64,000 bases of DNA from Undaria pinnatifida. Lineage: Eukaryota; Sar; Phaeophyceae; Laminariales; Alariaceae. The DNA is taken from contig JABAKD010000001.1 of the NCBI GenBank assembly GCA_012845835.1, forward strand, positions 9,444,832 through 9,508,831, read 5' to 3'. Positions within the stretch are counted from its first letter, which is position 1. The number at the start of each line of letters is the position of its first letter. The translations under genes and the position numbers were made by a program. Positions 1-12,269 of the stretch are shown here, piece after piece. A model generated the notes under the pieces. That model searched no databases. It was not told the DNA's origin and worked only from the letters and a program-made list of their open reading frames with translations.

Positions 1-59
1 CACTCCCTCTGCTGCGCTCGTGCTCTGCCCTCTTGCCGAAAGGGGGAGGGAAGAGGGTG

Positions 60-440
60 GCCCTGCGGGGGGGCACACAGCCACTGCACCCGCCCCAGAC
101 ACAGCGTTGGTGGCGTCCTTGCCAACGCGCCACGCCGGCTGGTCTGCGTCGCCAGGTGCGGATGAGAAAGTATGCGTTGTGCGTGCCGTGTTTGTGTCAT
201 CCCCGTCGCACACGGAAAAAGGCATTGGATAATTTCTGTTGTAATGGCCCCGCGTGCCCCTCGGTAAGCCTAGCGACCATGCCGGGGCCAAAACAACCAC
301 CGCACCTCGTGCAAACATGGCGTTGGTTGCGTCCTTGCCAACGCCGGCTGGTCTGCCTCGCCAGGCGTGGAATGTATTGTAGGTGGAATGTGTGAAGTGT
401 GCACTCGTGCGATGTGCTCGTGTCAGCCCCGTCGCATTTC
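60..440. repeat. Two tandem copies, about 210-base period
   Basis: GTTGG(T/C)(G/T)GCGTCCTTGCCAACG with CCGGCTGGTCTGC and CGCCAGG recurs about 210 bases apart, ending in a (C)CCCGTCGCA block. No gene is seen. Confidence 0.6.
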
Positions 441-462
441 ACGAAATGTTTTTCTTATTTTA

Positions 463-481
463 GGGTTAGGGTTAGGGTTTA
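463..481 (+). repeat. Short interstitial telomere-type repeat
   Basis: TTAGGGTTAGGGTTAGGG followed by TTTAG. Three perfect TTAGGG units lie inside ordinary sequence. Confidence 0.7.
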
Positions 482-529
482 GTAGGCCGAATTCACCGTG
501 TGCTGCGTGCTTCCCTGTGAGCTTGCGAG

Positions 530-1245
530 CAAGGACAGAAGACGAGCTGTACGCGTATCATAGCGACACTCGATCTCAACAGAGTGCCTCAGCCAGCATT
601 CTCCTCCTCTTGCAGCGTCGCCCCGTGAAAAACGACGTGGCCCTCGCAAGAACGGGGGGGCGAGCGGGTTTCACTGCATTTCGCTATACATAGCAGGTGG
701 CGCCTTGCAATAATAGCGGTGTGGCATCGACGTCCTCGAAGCCTCGTTTTCGGCTTCTGCAGAAGCGACGAAGAGCTGCACGCGTATTGGATATAGTCTA
801 TGTAGTGGCACCCGATCTCAGCTGGGTACCTAAACAAACTTGCCCCTACTGTAAGCACTGCCAAGTGGATAGCCGACAGGTTCTTGCACGAGAGCGGGGC
901 GGACGGGCTTTACCGCCACTGCTGTTGTTGCTGACGCTTTGAAAGCTTTGCAATGGCGGTATCATCGTGGTCTATTTATCGTTTTCGGCGTTTTACCTGC
1001 TCGGTGACTGCCGTCTGTAATCTTATACGATGGGGCAGAAGAGGAGCTACTACTGTAGCTATACGCGTAGACTACATATGTAACGACACTCGATCTTGGG
1101 CGGGTTCCCCAACAAGCGTGCCCACCCTCTTGCAAGAACCGTGCCGTGAGCAGCTGATTGTTGCTTCGCACCGAGCGGAGGGCGGGCGTCACCGCCTATT
1201 GTTTAGGTGATGATTTGCATGCCTTGAAATGGCGGTATCATCCCG
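530..1245. repeat. Three degenerate tandem units of about 230-270 bases
   Basis: Anchor words recur near 541, 768 and 1036: GACGA(A/G)GAGCT..TACGCGTA, then ACACTCGATCT or CCCGATCTCAG, then a CTCGCAAGAAC- or TTGCAAGAACC-type block and GGCGGGC(G/T)T..ACCGC. The rest of 1250-3540 shows no gene and no clear repeat beyond short G- or C-runs. Confidence 0.6.
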
Positions 1246-1249
1246 ACCT

Positions 1250-3540
1250 GTTTTTCGTTTCTGGCTTCGTATCCTTCTTCTCCTTTTTCGTTTGTCATCG
1301 CTTTACTGCCCTGCTCAACTCGCGGGAGGTTTTAGATTGCCCTCCAGCAGCCTTTTGGACAAGTCGTGGATACAGCAGGTGCCGTCCATTCTCCCCGCCG
1401 GCAATAAGCATGCCTTTGTTTTCATCTCGCAGAGGGCTCAGCATTCAGTCCCACTGTTCGAAAAATTGGATCGAAGAGTTCTCCTCGCGGTGCGGTACAT
1501 GCCTTTTTTTCTCGTAGAGGGTTCCTCAATCAGCATTATCATTGCTCGTCGGCTTGCATCGAAGTCTGCCAACATGCACTCTCATACGTTCGGCGACCTA
1601 CCTATATGGGTACATACCTGCCTGGTATGTATAAAAGTTTCCCTTGCGCCCTGCGTGGTGATTGCTCTCTGCGTTGAGCCCTCGTATCACTAAAAAATGG
1701 ACGATCTGCGGGAATGCTGAAATTTCTGCGCGACAATAATAATGGGGGCACGTGGTACCGAGGCACGGGGATAAGGAACGATGACACCAGCAACTACGGC
1801 TTGTCCAGAGGCCAGAAAGTGAAATGCCAATTTTCAAAATAAATCACGTTCGTGTGTGTGCATGCACCCACCGCCTCCGCCGATGTCGTCGTTCCGCGCA
1901 GGCCGGTGTAGGTACCCAACCGCATGGCACAGAGACGCGGCGAGGATGGCTCTCGAGCTAGCACGACAAGCGACGCTTCCAAGCCCACGCCGGAAGAGGT
2001 GGCCATGGGAATCGTGCTCCGAATGCTTGCTAGGTGGGTGGGTAGGGGGGGGGGGGCACGCCAACAGGGGTTGAAAAAACGGTTGGTTTTATATCGCACA
2101 CTACTGTTACTACAGTACAGGGCACCTATCATATCATTAATAAGAAGAAACAGGGTAATAAGAAAGCCAGGCTGAGATTTACAAGGAAATACGAAGTCCG
2201 GGAGCCGTTGTTATACTGAATTTTAACGCACCCTTTCTCCAATGGGAAATCTGACCTAAGGGTCAAGACAGGTTTGGCCAGGTTTCCTGTTTCTCACCTC
2301 GCTTTAGGCGTCCTGTACTGCTGTATTGCTGATGCACGCAAAATACGTGTTGTATGCTGTACCAGGTACCTTTTGAGGGTCCATACATAGCGACCAAAAA
2401 AACAACCAGAACACAAGAAGAGCTGATAAATCGCACGACCACATTGAGTGCGTGTCGCACAGCCCTTATGCTTGCATTGCAGTGCGGATACCCTCGTTGG
2501 TAACGGATTACCAGCATTCCCCCTACCCAAACGGTCCGGGCTGCTTCGTGTGGCCAATGCTGTAGTAATCGTCTTCTCCTTTCGTTCTGTTTGTCCTCTA
2601 GCAATCCCGCAGGGGTTGGGGGTCGAAAAAGGAAACACGGTAGGTTTCATTTGGCGCACTACCGCTGCTGCTGTGTACTAACTCATTGTTGTATCTCTAG
2701 ATTGCCGAAGGTGCCCAGTACCAATGGCGTCGTGCTCGGCATGTATATAGCACCCATCCATGCAATAAGCAGGGCAGTCAAGGACCATTTCCGTAAGCGC
2801 TTCCGTTGGAGGCGCTTTCATGCCAGTACCTAGCGTGCTATCCCGAGTCCTTAGGCAAATCTGTGTGCGTGTATGTGCGCCAAATCTGTGTCCAAGCGTG
2901 CATGTACATAAGTGCCGCATGTGCAAGTAAGTGTAGAATGTACCCGAGAATGAAATTTGGCGTTTCACTGTTGCACCCAGGCACATATATATGTCTAGGA
3001 AAAACGAGTTGGGCTCGCGCCGAAGGCGTGTTCCGCACCCGCGCAACAGGCTTTTTGAGCTGCGTAACAATTTTCACGGCAGGAGAAAAAACTGCTGCTT
3101 ACTTTTTCGTCGTGAGCGAGAAAAAAAATGGTGCATGCTGCTCCCACGCTGTCGGTATAGCCTGCAAAGGGCTTATTATAGTACAAGGAGCCGCTCCGGA
3201 CAATTTCGTTTGTTTTTTTTGTTGATATCTCGAGTAAAAATCGGGAAAATAACGTTTTTTGGCAGAAATCACGCTAGCGAGCGGTAGGAATAACGCCTTA
3301 CGAAAATCGTGATATCTCGTAACCCACTGTTTCGTTCCCTACGCATATGACATGTGAAGAAAGGTTACATTCACGGAAATATTTATTGTACCACTCACTG
3401 CCAGATCGCTCAGACTCATGTTTCAACCCGAAAAATGCCTCAGAGGCTAACGCTGTAAACATCACTGCCATCTATTGGTCACCCTGAAAAGCGTACTACA
3501 GCAGTTGTCGCGCAACCAATACATAATAAAATTATTTAAG
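1250..3540. other. No gene seen
   Basis: Only short frames occur and their composition is unremarkable. It contains a G-run near 2047-2056, GTACCAGGTACC near 2364 and AT-rich sequence from 3200. Confidence 0.5.
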
Positions 3541-3597
3541 GACGTCAGCTGTGAGTTCGACGAATTCAGGGTCGATACTCATCTTTGCAAGCTGCTG
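3541..3597 (+). repeat. CAGCTG-family element end
   Basis: GACGTCAGCTGTGAGTTCGA followed after about 20 bases by ACTCATCTTTGCAAGCTG. The same end occurs near 10320, 47036, 49862, 62722 and 63200. Related longer ends lie near 13795, 15677, 16688, 32072, 43357 and 43445. Confidence 0.7.
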
Positions 3598-3599
3598 TT

Positions 3600-3960
3600 A
3601 AGGTATTAGTGAGGTATTATTCCGTTTGACCACTTGCAAAAGGTTAACCAATAGCTTACCCAAACTAAGCCTTACAACACTCTCCCCCCCTGAAACGGCG
3701 GGATAGCAGATCGGCCGGATATACGGGCGGACCTGTCAATATCCAAGCGGTTTCATTTCCTGGGTATACCGGGGAGAGTATTTTTCGAGTTCGACTTGGG
3801 GAAAGTCTGAAAAAGTTTATTCAGGTGGATGTGGGACTCGAACCCACGACCCAAAAAAAACATGGTCTGTCGACGACGCCATTTGCTAAGGTATTAGTGG
3901 GGTATTAGTCCGTTCGACCACTTGCAAAAGGTTAACCAATAGCTTACCCAAACTAAAACT
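3600..3960 (-). repeat. tRNA-derived repeat (family 1)
   Basis: Read on the minus strand, the unit has an A-box-like TGGCGTCGTCG and, 37 bases on, a B box GGTTCGAGTCC inside a perfect T-arm (GTGGG/CCCAC). A body of about 200 bases follows with the words CAGGTCCGCCCGTATATCCG and GGTTAACCTTTTGCAAGTGG. A regular clover leaf cannot be drawn, so this is a SINE-like repeat and not a working tRNA gene. Confidence 0.65.
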
Positions 3961-3964
3961 TATA

Positions 3965-6040
3965 ACACTGCGTTGTTGGTACTTGTAATATACTATGTGG
4001 GTGAGTGTTTTCACTTAATCGGAGGGGTTCTATTATTTTGCTTCCGATATTGTCTAACATCGAACTTCGGCGACAATTCCAACCACTGGCATGCTGACCG
4101 GTGCCAGCCTCTAACGGAACCCCGCATTCCCTACAGCACGAGCGCTGCAATGCAATTGTACGAGTTAGGGGTTGCAGACTGACCACAATGAAGGAATATA
4201 TCTACGGTATGCTGGTAGTCCCAAAAGGGTTCTGCTGAACGTAACCTTTCTTCACATATCATATTCGGAGACTACGAAGCCGTGGTTCAGGGAGTGTGAC
4301 GCTTTCCGCGAGGTGAGTTTCATAGGCCACTATTATACTGAAAGCAACGTACTCGTAGCTGATACGGAAAAGACAAACTATAAAAAAATGAAGAAAAAAA
4401 ACACAACTTACATATCGAGTTACAGCGATCAGCGCGGCCCCTTGAAGGCGTTTTCGGGGTTATATTGGCTCTAATATCGGTGGGGGGGTTGCCTCCGACG
4501 GCGTAGGAGGGGCTCCGGGGCCTCTTCGGGGTGCTCAGAAACGCCCCTCCGTAAGCCTGTTGTATTCCCAGGATCTTAATTACCTGTTGCGCTGGCGCTG
4601 TAAAATTCGGGTCGGAGTATGAGTAGCGGTTTCGCGCTGCAGCCTTCTGTGGATCAGCCTCGTATTAAGAGCCCGTGTGATCACGACCGGACACGTACGT
4701 TGTTGTGAGCCCGAAGCTTGCAGTATGCGCGTGCAGCTGATGTAGTATAGGCAATTAATGGTAACACACAAGCCACACGCTAAGTAGGTTATGAGCCTCG
4801 ATCGCCACAACTGCTGCAGTGTTGTAGCTAGAAGCTCTGGTGCGCGTGGTCCACGACGGAGGGTGGATCGCAAGTCTCGGATCCAGAGCAACCAGCTGGT
4901 GTTCGACCTACAAGACCAAGGCCTGCTTTGTGTTTCTATCTGCAGGATCTCAAGAACGAGGATTTCATCAGACCCGATAGCCATACAGTATAGTCGCAGC
5001 TACAATGCAGCAGAAGGGTGTGCCATGTGGAGTGCACCTCTCTAAAATGCGAACCTCTTTAAAAGACGTATAAGAGAGGTACCAATAGAGTCCAGCACGC
5101 CAACTGTATATTTCCAGGGGAGGGGTTTTCCGGTGAATAATGAATTCAAAATCACTTGCTCGTAATTATTATCGTCAAAAAGTAAATATACATATGTATA
5201 CGTGACGTCGCGTTTTGGAGCATTTCTGCATCACTCATATCAGACTTTGAGTGGAAAATACTCTGTGCCAACTTTGTAACTTGTTGTGTACGAAGCATTG
5301 CCTTGGTACTTGCCCTATTGAGGCTACAGGGACAAAATAACTACCGGGGACACAGTTAATCTCCGTACACCCTTGCATCGCCTTACGCTTCGTTCGCTTT
5401 TTCTGCTTTCCCTGGGTCAATCTACCACCCCTGATCCCAAAAATCGCCTGTGAGCCACGGTCCAAAGTCGACGTGTTCTTTATCTCAAGTGGAGCCAAAC
5501 CGCGTACTAACGTGCCTCCAGCGGCGTCCCCTCACCAGCCGGGGGAGGGCGATCGTCGGAGCTTCTGGTCGGATCCAGGTTCCTGGCTGCTGCCGCATTC
5601 AGAAATCCTTCTCCTGGCTAGAGCTACTACCAAGATGTGTAGCCCTAGAACTTACCTGATACTGTATAATGCATCCTCTCCATTAGCCTGGGTCAGTGTT
5701 TCTGTTTCTCCGCGGGTGTCCTACACTGTAGCAAGATATTTAACCCTGAATTCCAAGTGAATTTTCCAGCGTGCTTCAACAAAACCCAGAACTAGTCTGG
5801 TATTCAAATTTCATCAAACCGTGGGCACATCTTTTGGGCTCTTGGTCAAGTCTCGTTCCTTCGTCAGAACTTCGAACCCGGGTCATATATATCCTGCTAA
5901 CTGCTAAATAACGAAAAACGAGTAATTGCGCTTGCGGACAAAACGCTCAAGAAGAGTGCTTCCGAAATTTGGTATCCCGCTACCAGTAGACGGTCTCTGT
6001 ACCTCTTGCCCCGGTACATCTGCACTAAACTTCCCCCGTC
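3965..6040. other. No gene seen; hairpin near 4500
   Basis: The start (TTGGTACTTGTAATATACTA, GTGGGTGAG) is shared with 62.78 and 63.25 kb. At 4508-4552 GGAGGGGC and GCCCCTCC flank a GC-rich loop region and could form a stem. No other structure is recognised. Confidence 0.45.
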
Positions 6041-7660
6041 TCCCACCCTAGACTGTTGTCCCGACCCTTCCACCCCGCCCGAGATATTGCCTCCAGTTCC
6101 CGAACCCTAGTACGTCGTTCTTCAAATGACTACGCCCCCACCCCGCCCTTCCTCCCTCCCCACCTCTAAATACTGCCTCCAATTGCTCGAACCTTCCTTG
6201 GCCGTTCTTCAACTTCGCCAGAGGTATACTTCTTCTGTACAAACACGGCAAGTCTTGCTCCGGCGCGCTTCTGTTCCGTTTTTCGGACCCCCTCTCCCTC
6301 CTCCCTCGCTAACCCGCCAAATGTCTTCTCCAGTTGAGCCCCCCCCCCCACACGCTAAATGTTTGTACCGCTCACTGAACTATGCGAAAACGCTGAAGCT
6401 GCGTTTTCGTGTAGGGGACCTGGACCGGCCAGAACGAAGAAAGAGGTATACCAGTAGTCGGGTGGAGGAGGAAGAAGGCGCACAGAAGTGCCCCTGTGGC
6501 AACGCAAGCGAGAGCAGAACCCACATGTTGGATAATGTAAACTGTGCGAGCAGAAACATAATGTTCTAGAGGAAGATGTGAGGAAATTAGACGTATGTGA
6601 CCTGGAGAAGTTTGGTGCAGTAGATAGCAGCGAGAAGACGATCGCTATCCTAGGAGATAGATGTTGGCCGCAGAGGACCAAACTGGAAGGGGGGGAAAAA
6701 AAGCAAGCAATTGTATTAAATATACGGAAGAAGCACACTGAGTGCCCAACTGTTGGGGGTGTCTCTATGTGAAGTAGGAACGGTGCTCCGTCTCACACTG
6801 GGTGCGTGGTCAATGGTCATATGACTCAAGACCAAGACCATTGTAGGGGGGTACCCCCACTTTCAATTCCGGGTTTTACCGCTCGCACGAATGACTCTGT
6901 ACCACACGGGCTAAAACCCTTTGGGCGAGTTTTTCGTGCAGCGTAGCTTCCTTTTTCATTGCGGATTAATATCCCAAAATTAAAATGCATCAAAGCTTAA
7001 GGTCGCAAAGCAACAGGGAGGTCACTCGAGCGAGTGACCTCCAGCTACGAAGAGCAAACTGAGGCCCCAAAAATGACCGCCCTAACAAAGCCTTGGTCTA
7101 AGGCAAGCCTCAAATGAATACGCCTCCCCTGCGCGCGCTAAATGAGTGCACCCCCCGCGAGTGCGCGCGCTCTGGTCTTACGACCATGCCTGCAATATGG
7201 AATGAGTACACCCCCCGCCCGCAAGGGTTTATGGACCAAAGACTGCGGTAGACCATGAAAATAATTGCCCCCCCGAATACCGACTCCAGTTCTTCAAACG
7301 CTCCTTGGCCGTTCTTCAACATCGCCAAATAATGCTGCTCCCAGGCAAACACGACTAAGAAGATGGTCCGGCCCGGCCTGAACCATTTTTCCGACCCCCG
7401 CCCCGCCGTAAATACCGCCTCCAGTTCCCCACACATCCTCGGCCGTTTTTCAACGTCGCCATAGGAAATCTTCTCTGGGGCAAGCAACAATGCAGCTTGC
7501 TCTGTGCCTGCTATGAAGCGTTTTTCCGACCACCACCCGCCCTGCGCTCCCCACTCCCCCATTCCCCGCCCCCACTCCTAAATATAATCTACAGCTCTCC
7601 AAACCTTCCTCGGCCGTTCTTCAACATCGCGAGAGGAATGCTCCTCCTGGACAAGTACGG
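6040..7660. repeat. Degenerate array with CCTTGGCCGTTCTTCAACATC
   Basis: At least five units of about 125-170 bases occur near 6080, 6170, 7280, 7410 and 7580. Each holds TA(C/T)(C/T)GCCTCCAGTTC, then CCT(T/C)GGCCGTTCTTCAAC, then TCGCCA and a T/C-rich block. On the minus strand each unit is partly open (words like VEKRPR, ELEAVF), so it may be a relic of repeated exons. The intervening 6560-7270 shows no gene. Confidence 0.6.
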
Positions 7661-8640
7661 CATGGCCGCTACCGTCAGCGCGGCTGCTGCTGCTCCTGGT
7701 GCGATTCTCCAGCACAATCAACGCCAACCAGTGCCGTTAACGCCTCCGCTTCGACGGGATGACACGGTTGGAACGAAAGAATGGAATAACGCCTGCATCG
7801 CACCAACCAGGGGACAGGGTGGCGATGATCCAGCAGAAATGAAAGGATGGATGAACGCCACCATAGCGTCAATCAGGGGACGGGTACAAAGGAAAGAGCA
7901 GGGTAGCGATGATCTGCCAGGAATGAAAATTTGGAAGACCGCCTTCTTATCACCAACCAGGGGACAAGAAGGAGGGGGACACGGGAGAAGGCGAGGATTC
8001 GGAACACCCGACGCGCTTAAAAAACGACAGGAAAAAGCCATGGCACCATTTGTCGGCGTCTGTGGGGGCGGCGGCAGCGGTGGTGGTGGTGACAGCAGGA
8101 AATTGAGAATGGGGAACATGAACACGGGAACAATCGCGAGCTTGGCTGGAGGCAGCTGTTGCAGCAACAGATTCGGTGCAGCTGGCGGTGCAACAGGGGG
8201 CGAAATTGGTGCAACAGGCGGCGTAACCGGTGCAAAAGGCGGCGCGAGTGTTATGACAAGCGGAGAAGCAGGCGCCGCTTCGGGGTGGATGCAAATAAGG
8301 ACGACGGCGACAGTAGCAACACCAATAAAAGCCACAACAACGATGAAAACAGCTCCAACAACGACAAGTTCGACAACAACAACGAGGACGAAAACAACAA
8401 AAACAACAATACCGTCAGCAATGAGTCAAGAAGAAATCGACGAAGATGCCGCCTACGCCGCCCAGCTGGAGAAAGGCGAACTCCGCGCCTGGGCCAAGGA
8501 GCGCCGCAGCGGCAGAGGTAGCGCGACGAAAAAGGCCAGGGATACACTGGAAACGCTGCGACACAGATGCGTGCAAGCTAGCCCCGACTGGAGAATAGTT
8601 GTGCTCGCGCATCTCCGATACGTGGATGACCCTTCGAAGG
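7641..8640 (+). CDS. Low-complexity hypothetical frame
   Basis: An open frame of 467 codons spans 7497-8900. Its most protein-like part runs from about 7641 to 8640. It holds three imperfect repeats of 23-26 residues (pattern W-N/K-A-x(3-4)-TRGQ-GG), a Gly-rich part, a Thr/Lys-rich part, and a charged tail with SQEEIDEDAAYAAQLEKGEL. No known domain is recognised. Another + frame over 8159-8521 is Asn/Asp-rich and equally open, so simple sequence may explain the length. I cannot say whether it is translated. Confidence 0.3.
8563..8631 (-). pseudogene. Exon-like block, copy 1 (minus strand)
   Basis: On the minus strand a G-tract/C-tract repeat is followed by a pyrimidine-rich stretch, an AG and an open frame VIHVSEMREHNYSPVGAS that continues into LHASVSQRFQC. 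A second copy lies 326 bases away (8890-8957). The two are similar at the protein level. The plus strand of the same bases is also open (SPDWRIVVLAHLRYVDDP against SPVWRTVVLIHLRHVDNP), so the coding strand is not settled. The order C-tract repeat, pyrimidines, AG favours minus. Confidence 0.35.
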
Positions 8641-8644
8641 TGGG

Positions 8645-9720
8645 AGGAGAGGGGGGGGGGGGGTACACAGGGGGGTACAGTACTTACGAACGGGGGGCAG
8701 GGGAGATGTACTTGTTATCATGCATGGCAGCAGTCTTTAGACCATACCCTCCTATCCCTGCAATGCCGCGACGGAAAGCGTCGGGTTTTTACCGACAAAG
8801 CAGTTATCGTGCGCACCAAGCACGTGAGAGGGGGTGTACCGTGTTTGCATGTGGAGGGAGAGGAGAGGGACAAGGGAACCTCTACGGGGCAGATGAGTGA
8901 AAACTAGCCCCGTCTGGCGAACGGTTGTCCTTATCCACCTCCGACACGTTGATAACCCTGCGAAAGTGGGACAACGGGAGGGACAGAGGGAGAGCGGGGG
9001 GGGTACTCGATATTCATGAATGATCGTAGTCGTATGACCAAAAACCCTCGCATCTCTACAATGCCGGGACGGAACATGTCGGGTTTTCACCGACCAGACA
9101 GACATCGCTTGCACCAAGCGCGACGCGCCGTGAGGTGTTCAGCGTGTCGCATGAAGGGTGTGATGCATCCTACTAAGAACCTCTTGTGAGGTGGACGTGC
9201 ATATGGATGATAGCTCCAATGCGTTAATTTAATTTCCGGTATGGCCACTCCAAGAGACAGCAATAGGAGAACTAGTTCTTCGTGGGTACCTTACCTTAAC
9301 ACTAAGTGATACGATCGTTCCCCTTGTGCCTTGTGCGGAGTAAAAATTCTCCATCCCGCGAAAACAATATAACTTGACGGCCAGCTATGATCGACCGCCA
9401 AAACCAAAACGAAAAAAAACAGTACCTTGGTGGTCTAGCTCCTTATGTAATGAGCGGCATGTTTTACAGTACCGTTGCCAACCGACGCCAACCCAGCTAT
9501 ACTTAATACGTATAGGCCAGGGGGGGGGGGTACTTATTCCATGCATAGCCGTAGTCGTATGGCTATAGACCCTCGCATCCCTATATTGCCGGCACGAAGT
9601 ACACCGGGCTGACGTCGACCAGGCAAAGATCGCGTGCATGAAACGCGAAGCATCGTGAGGTGGTCGGCGAGTTGCACGAAGGGTGAGCTGTATTGCGCTG
9701 GGGAGGGAGGGGGAGTTTAG
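8645..9720 (-). repeat. C-tract repeat family, three minus-strand copies
   Basis: Read on the minus strand, each copy has GATGCA(G/T)CNCACCCTTCATG, GGTGAAAACCCGACATG, CATACGACTACG and CATGCATGA, and ends GAGTAC followed by C(7-14). C-tracts are at about 8652-8662, 8996-9002 and 9521-9530 (as G on +). The middle and distal copies also contain the 5' part seen at 26.2 kb. Confidence 0.75.
8890..8957 (-). pseudogene. Exon-like block, copy 2 (minus strand)
   Basis: The acceptor TTTCGCAG is followed by a frame VINVSEVDKDNRSPDGAS, which stops after FHSSAP. Compared with copy 1 it keeps VI, VSE, N, SP and GAS and has several synonymous changes. The in-frame stop suggests a decayed tandem duplicate. 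It sits just after a C-tract repeat copy, as copy 1 does. Confidence 0.35.
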
Positions 9721-10315
9721 GCGGGGGAGGGGGCTTTTCCCCCAATAAACTCGGCCGAAAACCACTTCGGCGAGACAGCGCGTCCACGGGCGCGTACTGG
9801 CTGAGACGTAGTGGCATTGTAGCCGCTTGGGCATTGCAGGCCTAGCCACGGTAGAGGAAGTGGGGAGGGGGGGTAGTACGGTACTCGTATACGAGATGGG
9901 CACAGCGATAGCAGCCGTCTCCTCCGCGGGGTGCAGTACGGACAAAACTCCGTTACCTTGTTTCGCAGCTTAGGATATCGGGGCGAAGACTGGGCACGGA
10001 CAGAACAAAGCACGACGGGCTTGCGGGGACGGCACAGCACGGCAATGGAACCGTTGATGCTTGTGGTGTAGCTTACTTCTGTATCTTAGACAAACAAAGC
10101 TACAAGTCAAAGATACGGAGCGCTTTTTTTTAATACCGCTACATGATGCAGTAAAACTGTTCGCCAATGGATACCGCATATGCGTATTATGTGACATAGT
10201 GATGCATCTAAAGCAACAAAGCTCGCAAGCGAAAACAACGGGTTGCTTTTAGTAAAGACCGTTCCCAAATATTGTAAAACTTTCTCCCAGACTGTAAAGA
10301 TTTTATGACATTATT
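9720..10315. other. No gene seen
   Basis: Frames are short and show no recognisable product. Confidence 0.4.
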
Positions 10316-10319
10316 CTAA

Positions 10320-10900
10320 CGACGTCAGCTGGAGTTCGACGATTTTAGGCTCGATACTCATCTTTGCAAGCTACGTACCTCATCGATCGCCCATTTTAGT
10401 AAGTTTCATAAACCAAAACCCAATGTAAGATGACATTGTATTATGTATTTCGTTACCTATCATTCATAGCCAATTACCACACCAACAATTATCTGAATAT
10501 TTTGATGCACGAATAACCTCGCATTACATTGATGTTTATTAGGTAGTAGTAGGGTAACGGTTTGGTCTACTTTATTAAAGTAGTATGGTACTTGGGTACT
10601 TTAGGTGGCGAATTTTAAGCAAAATCCAACACATCTGTTTCATATTGCACTTTCTACTCTATCGCTGTAGTACATGCATGGCGGATGGTTTGTGGGTGGA
10701 TGGCTTTTTCGGGGTGGTTGGTATTTGTGGTATAATACATGGGTGAGTTTTTCACTACAATGGCGGGTTTTAGCATACTTTGGGAATATTTGTTTGTATG
10801 CGCTTTGTGTGATTCCTTGGTATATACTTTGTGTGCGAACGGCACAGTGCGAAGAATCGGCTAAATATGCGAACGTTACCATTCTTGTTCATACTTTTTC
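10320..10900 (+). repeat. CAGCTG end and associated AT-rich repeat
   Basis: The CAGCTG-family end at 10320-10375 is followed by an AT-rich part with GGCGGATGGTTTGTGGGTGG and TGGTATTTGTGG. Its words are shared with 63.4-63.6 kb. Confidence 0.55.
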
Positions 10901-10917
10901 CCCCACCTACAATGTGT

Positions 10918-12083
10918 AGCATGAGCTTTAACGTCGATCACTCACGAACAGTATCAAAAAGAAGAAAATTAAGGGGGGGAAAGGCAACATCAACACGAAG
11001 TCGAACTCCCTTCTGTACCTGCTCCCTTGTATGCGCCCTCAGGTGTGCCGGAATCTCGGCATGGTTGCTGTTGCGCTCATCAACCAGCTCGAGATCACGG
11101 CGGGTCATATCAACTCGGATAATGGAAAAGATAACAGGATACATCGCGCTATTGGGGGCGATATAAGCGTGGAGAGTGGCGGTAGTAGTGACAGCAGGAA
11201 GAGCAGCCGGGCGATCGGCTTCGGTGTTAACGACGACTGCGACGCTAACATAAACAAAGCATTTAGCAGTGGTGAGGGTGGAGGTGCGAAGGGGGGTGTA
11301 CGCGACGAAACCGACAAATTCCGCCGCTTCATGACAGTATGGCCGCCGCCCCTAGCGTTTCCATCAGCACAATCAGGAGCAGTGCAAGTAGCGCCGGCGG
11401 CAGGTGCAGCAGCAGCATCAGGTTCAGCGGCAGGAGCCGCAGCAGCACCAGCAACACCAGTACTAGCATCAGGGCCAACACCAGCATTTCCATCGAGTGC
11501 AGCAGCAGAACCCGATCGAGGACCAGCACCAGTGGCTCCTCGACCAGTGGCTCCCCGAATGGATCTCTGTGCCGGGCCTAACCTTCCCAACCACACCCGC
11601 CAGACTGTTGAATATGTTCCGCCGCCACCACCATCTCCGCCCCAACAGCCGCGGCCGCCCCCGATATCGCTGGGGCCGCCGCCGATGTCGCCGGGGCCGC
11701 CGGTATCACCACAGCCGCCACCGCCACTGCTGCGTGGCAACGTCAATCGTTGGAGCGTCGACACTTCAGCCGGGGGATTTGGGTCCGGTGTCTCGCCGAG
11801 CGTAAGGAGCAGCGTCACTCGTCGGGGCGACTGCACTTCTGCCGAGAGATCTGGGTTCTATCTTTCGCCAAGCAGCGGCGGCAACGAACAAGATCTGAGC
11901 CCTATCCACAGGTGTGAGAATCACGAAGGGCGAGAACTAAACGTCGAGAACGCGTCCGGCACGTGCTATGATAGCGGTAATACATGTCTGGTGAAAATCA
12001 GGTTGATTACCCAAAATCCTCAACTGACGAACCATTCAACATCGTTGGAACATTGTTTTACAGTGTTTTTCGTGTATACCTAG
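10918..12083 (+). CDS. Low-complexity hypothetical frame, Ala/Pro-rich
   Basis: A frame of 350 codons runs 11031-12083. It has a Ser/Asp-rich N-terminal part, an Ala-rich middle (CAG/GCA repeats) and a Pro-rich part near 11610-11720. A different frame just upstream begins MSFNVDHS at about 10921. The same words recur at 27350. No domain is recognised. Base composition alone could keep this frame open. Confidence 0.27.
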
Positions 12084-12269
12084 GCCATAGGGCTGTTGGT
12101 TGGGTTGCATTTTCACCTTTTCTCAAAGTGTAGAGCTCCCCAAGTGAGGAGCTCCAGCAAACATACATACCCGATGTCTCCGGCAAGCGCTTCGTCCTCA
12201 GCGACATGACCCCGGTAACCCCAAGGAGGGAAAAAATCCAACGCGCGGCGGACGTCGTTCCATCTCCAA

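Noticed and set aside
3830-3895. Possible tRNA gene (minus strand)
   Set aside because: The T-arm is perfect, but the acceptor and anticodon stems do not form and several degenerate copies exist. Called a tRNA-derived repeat.
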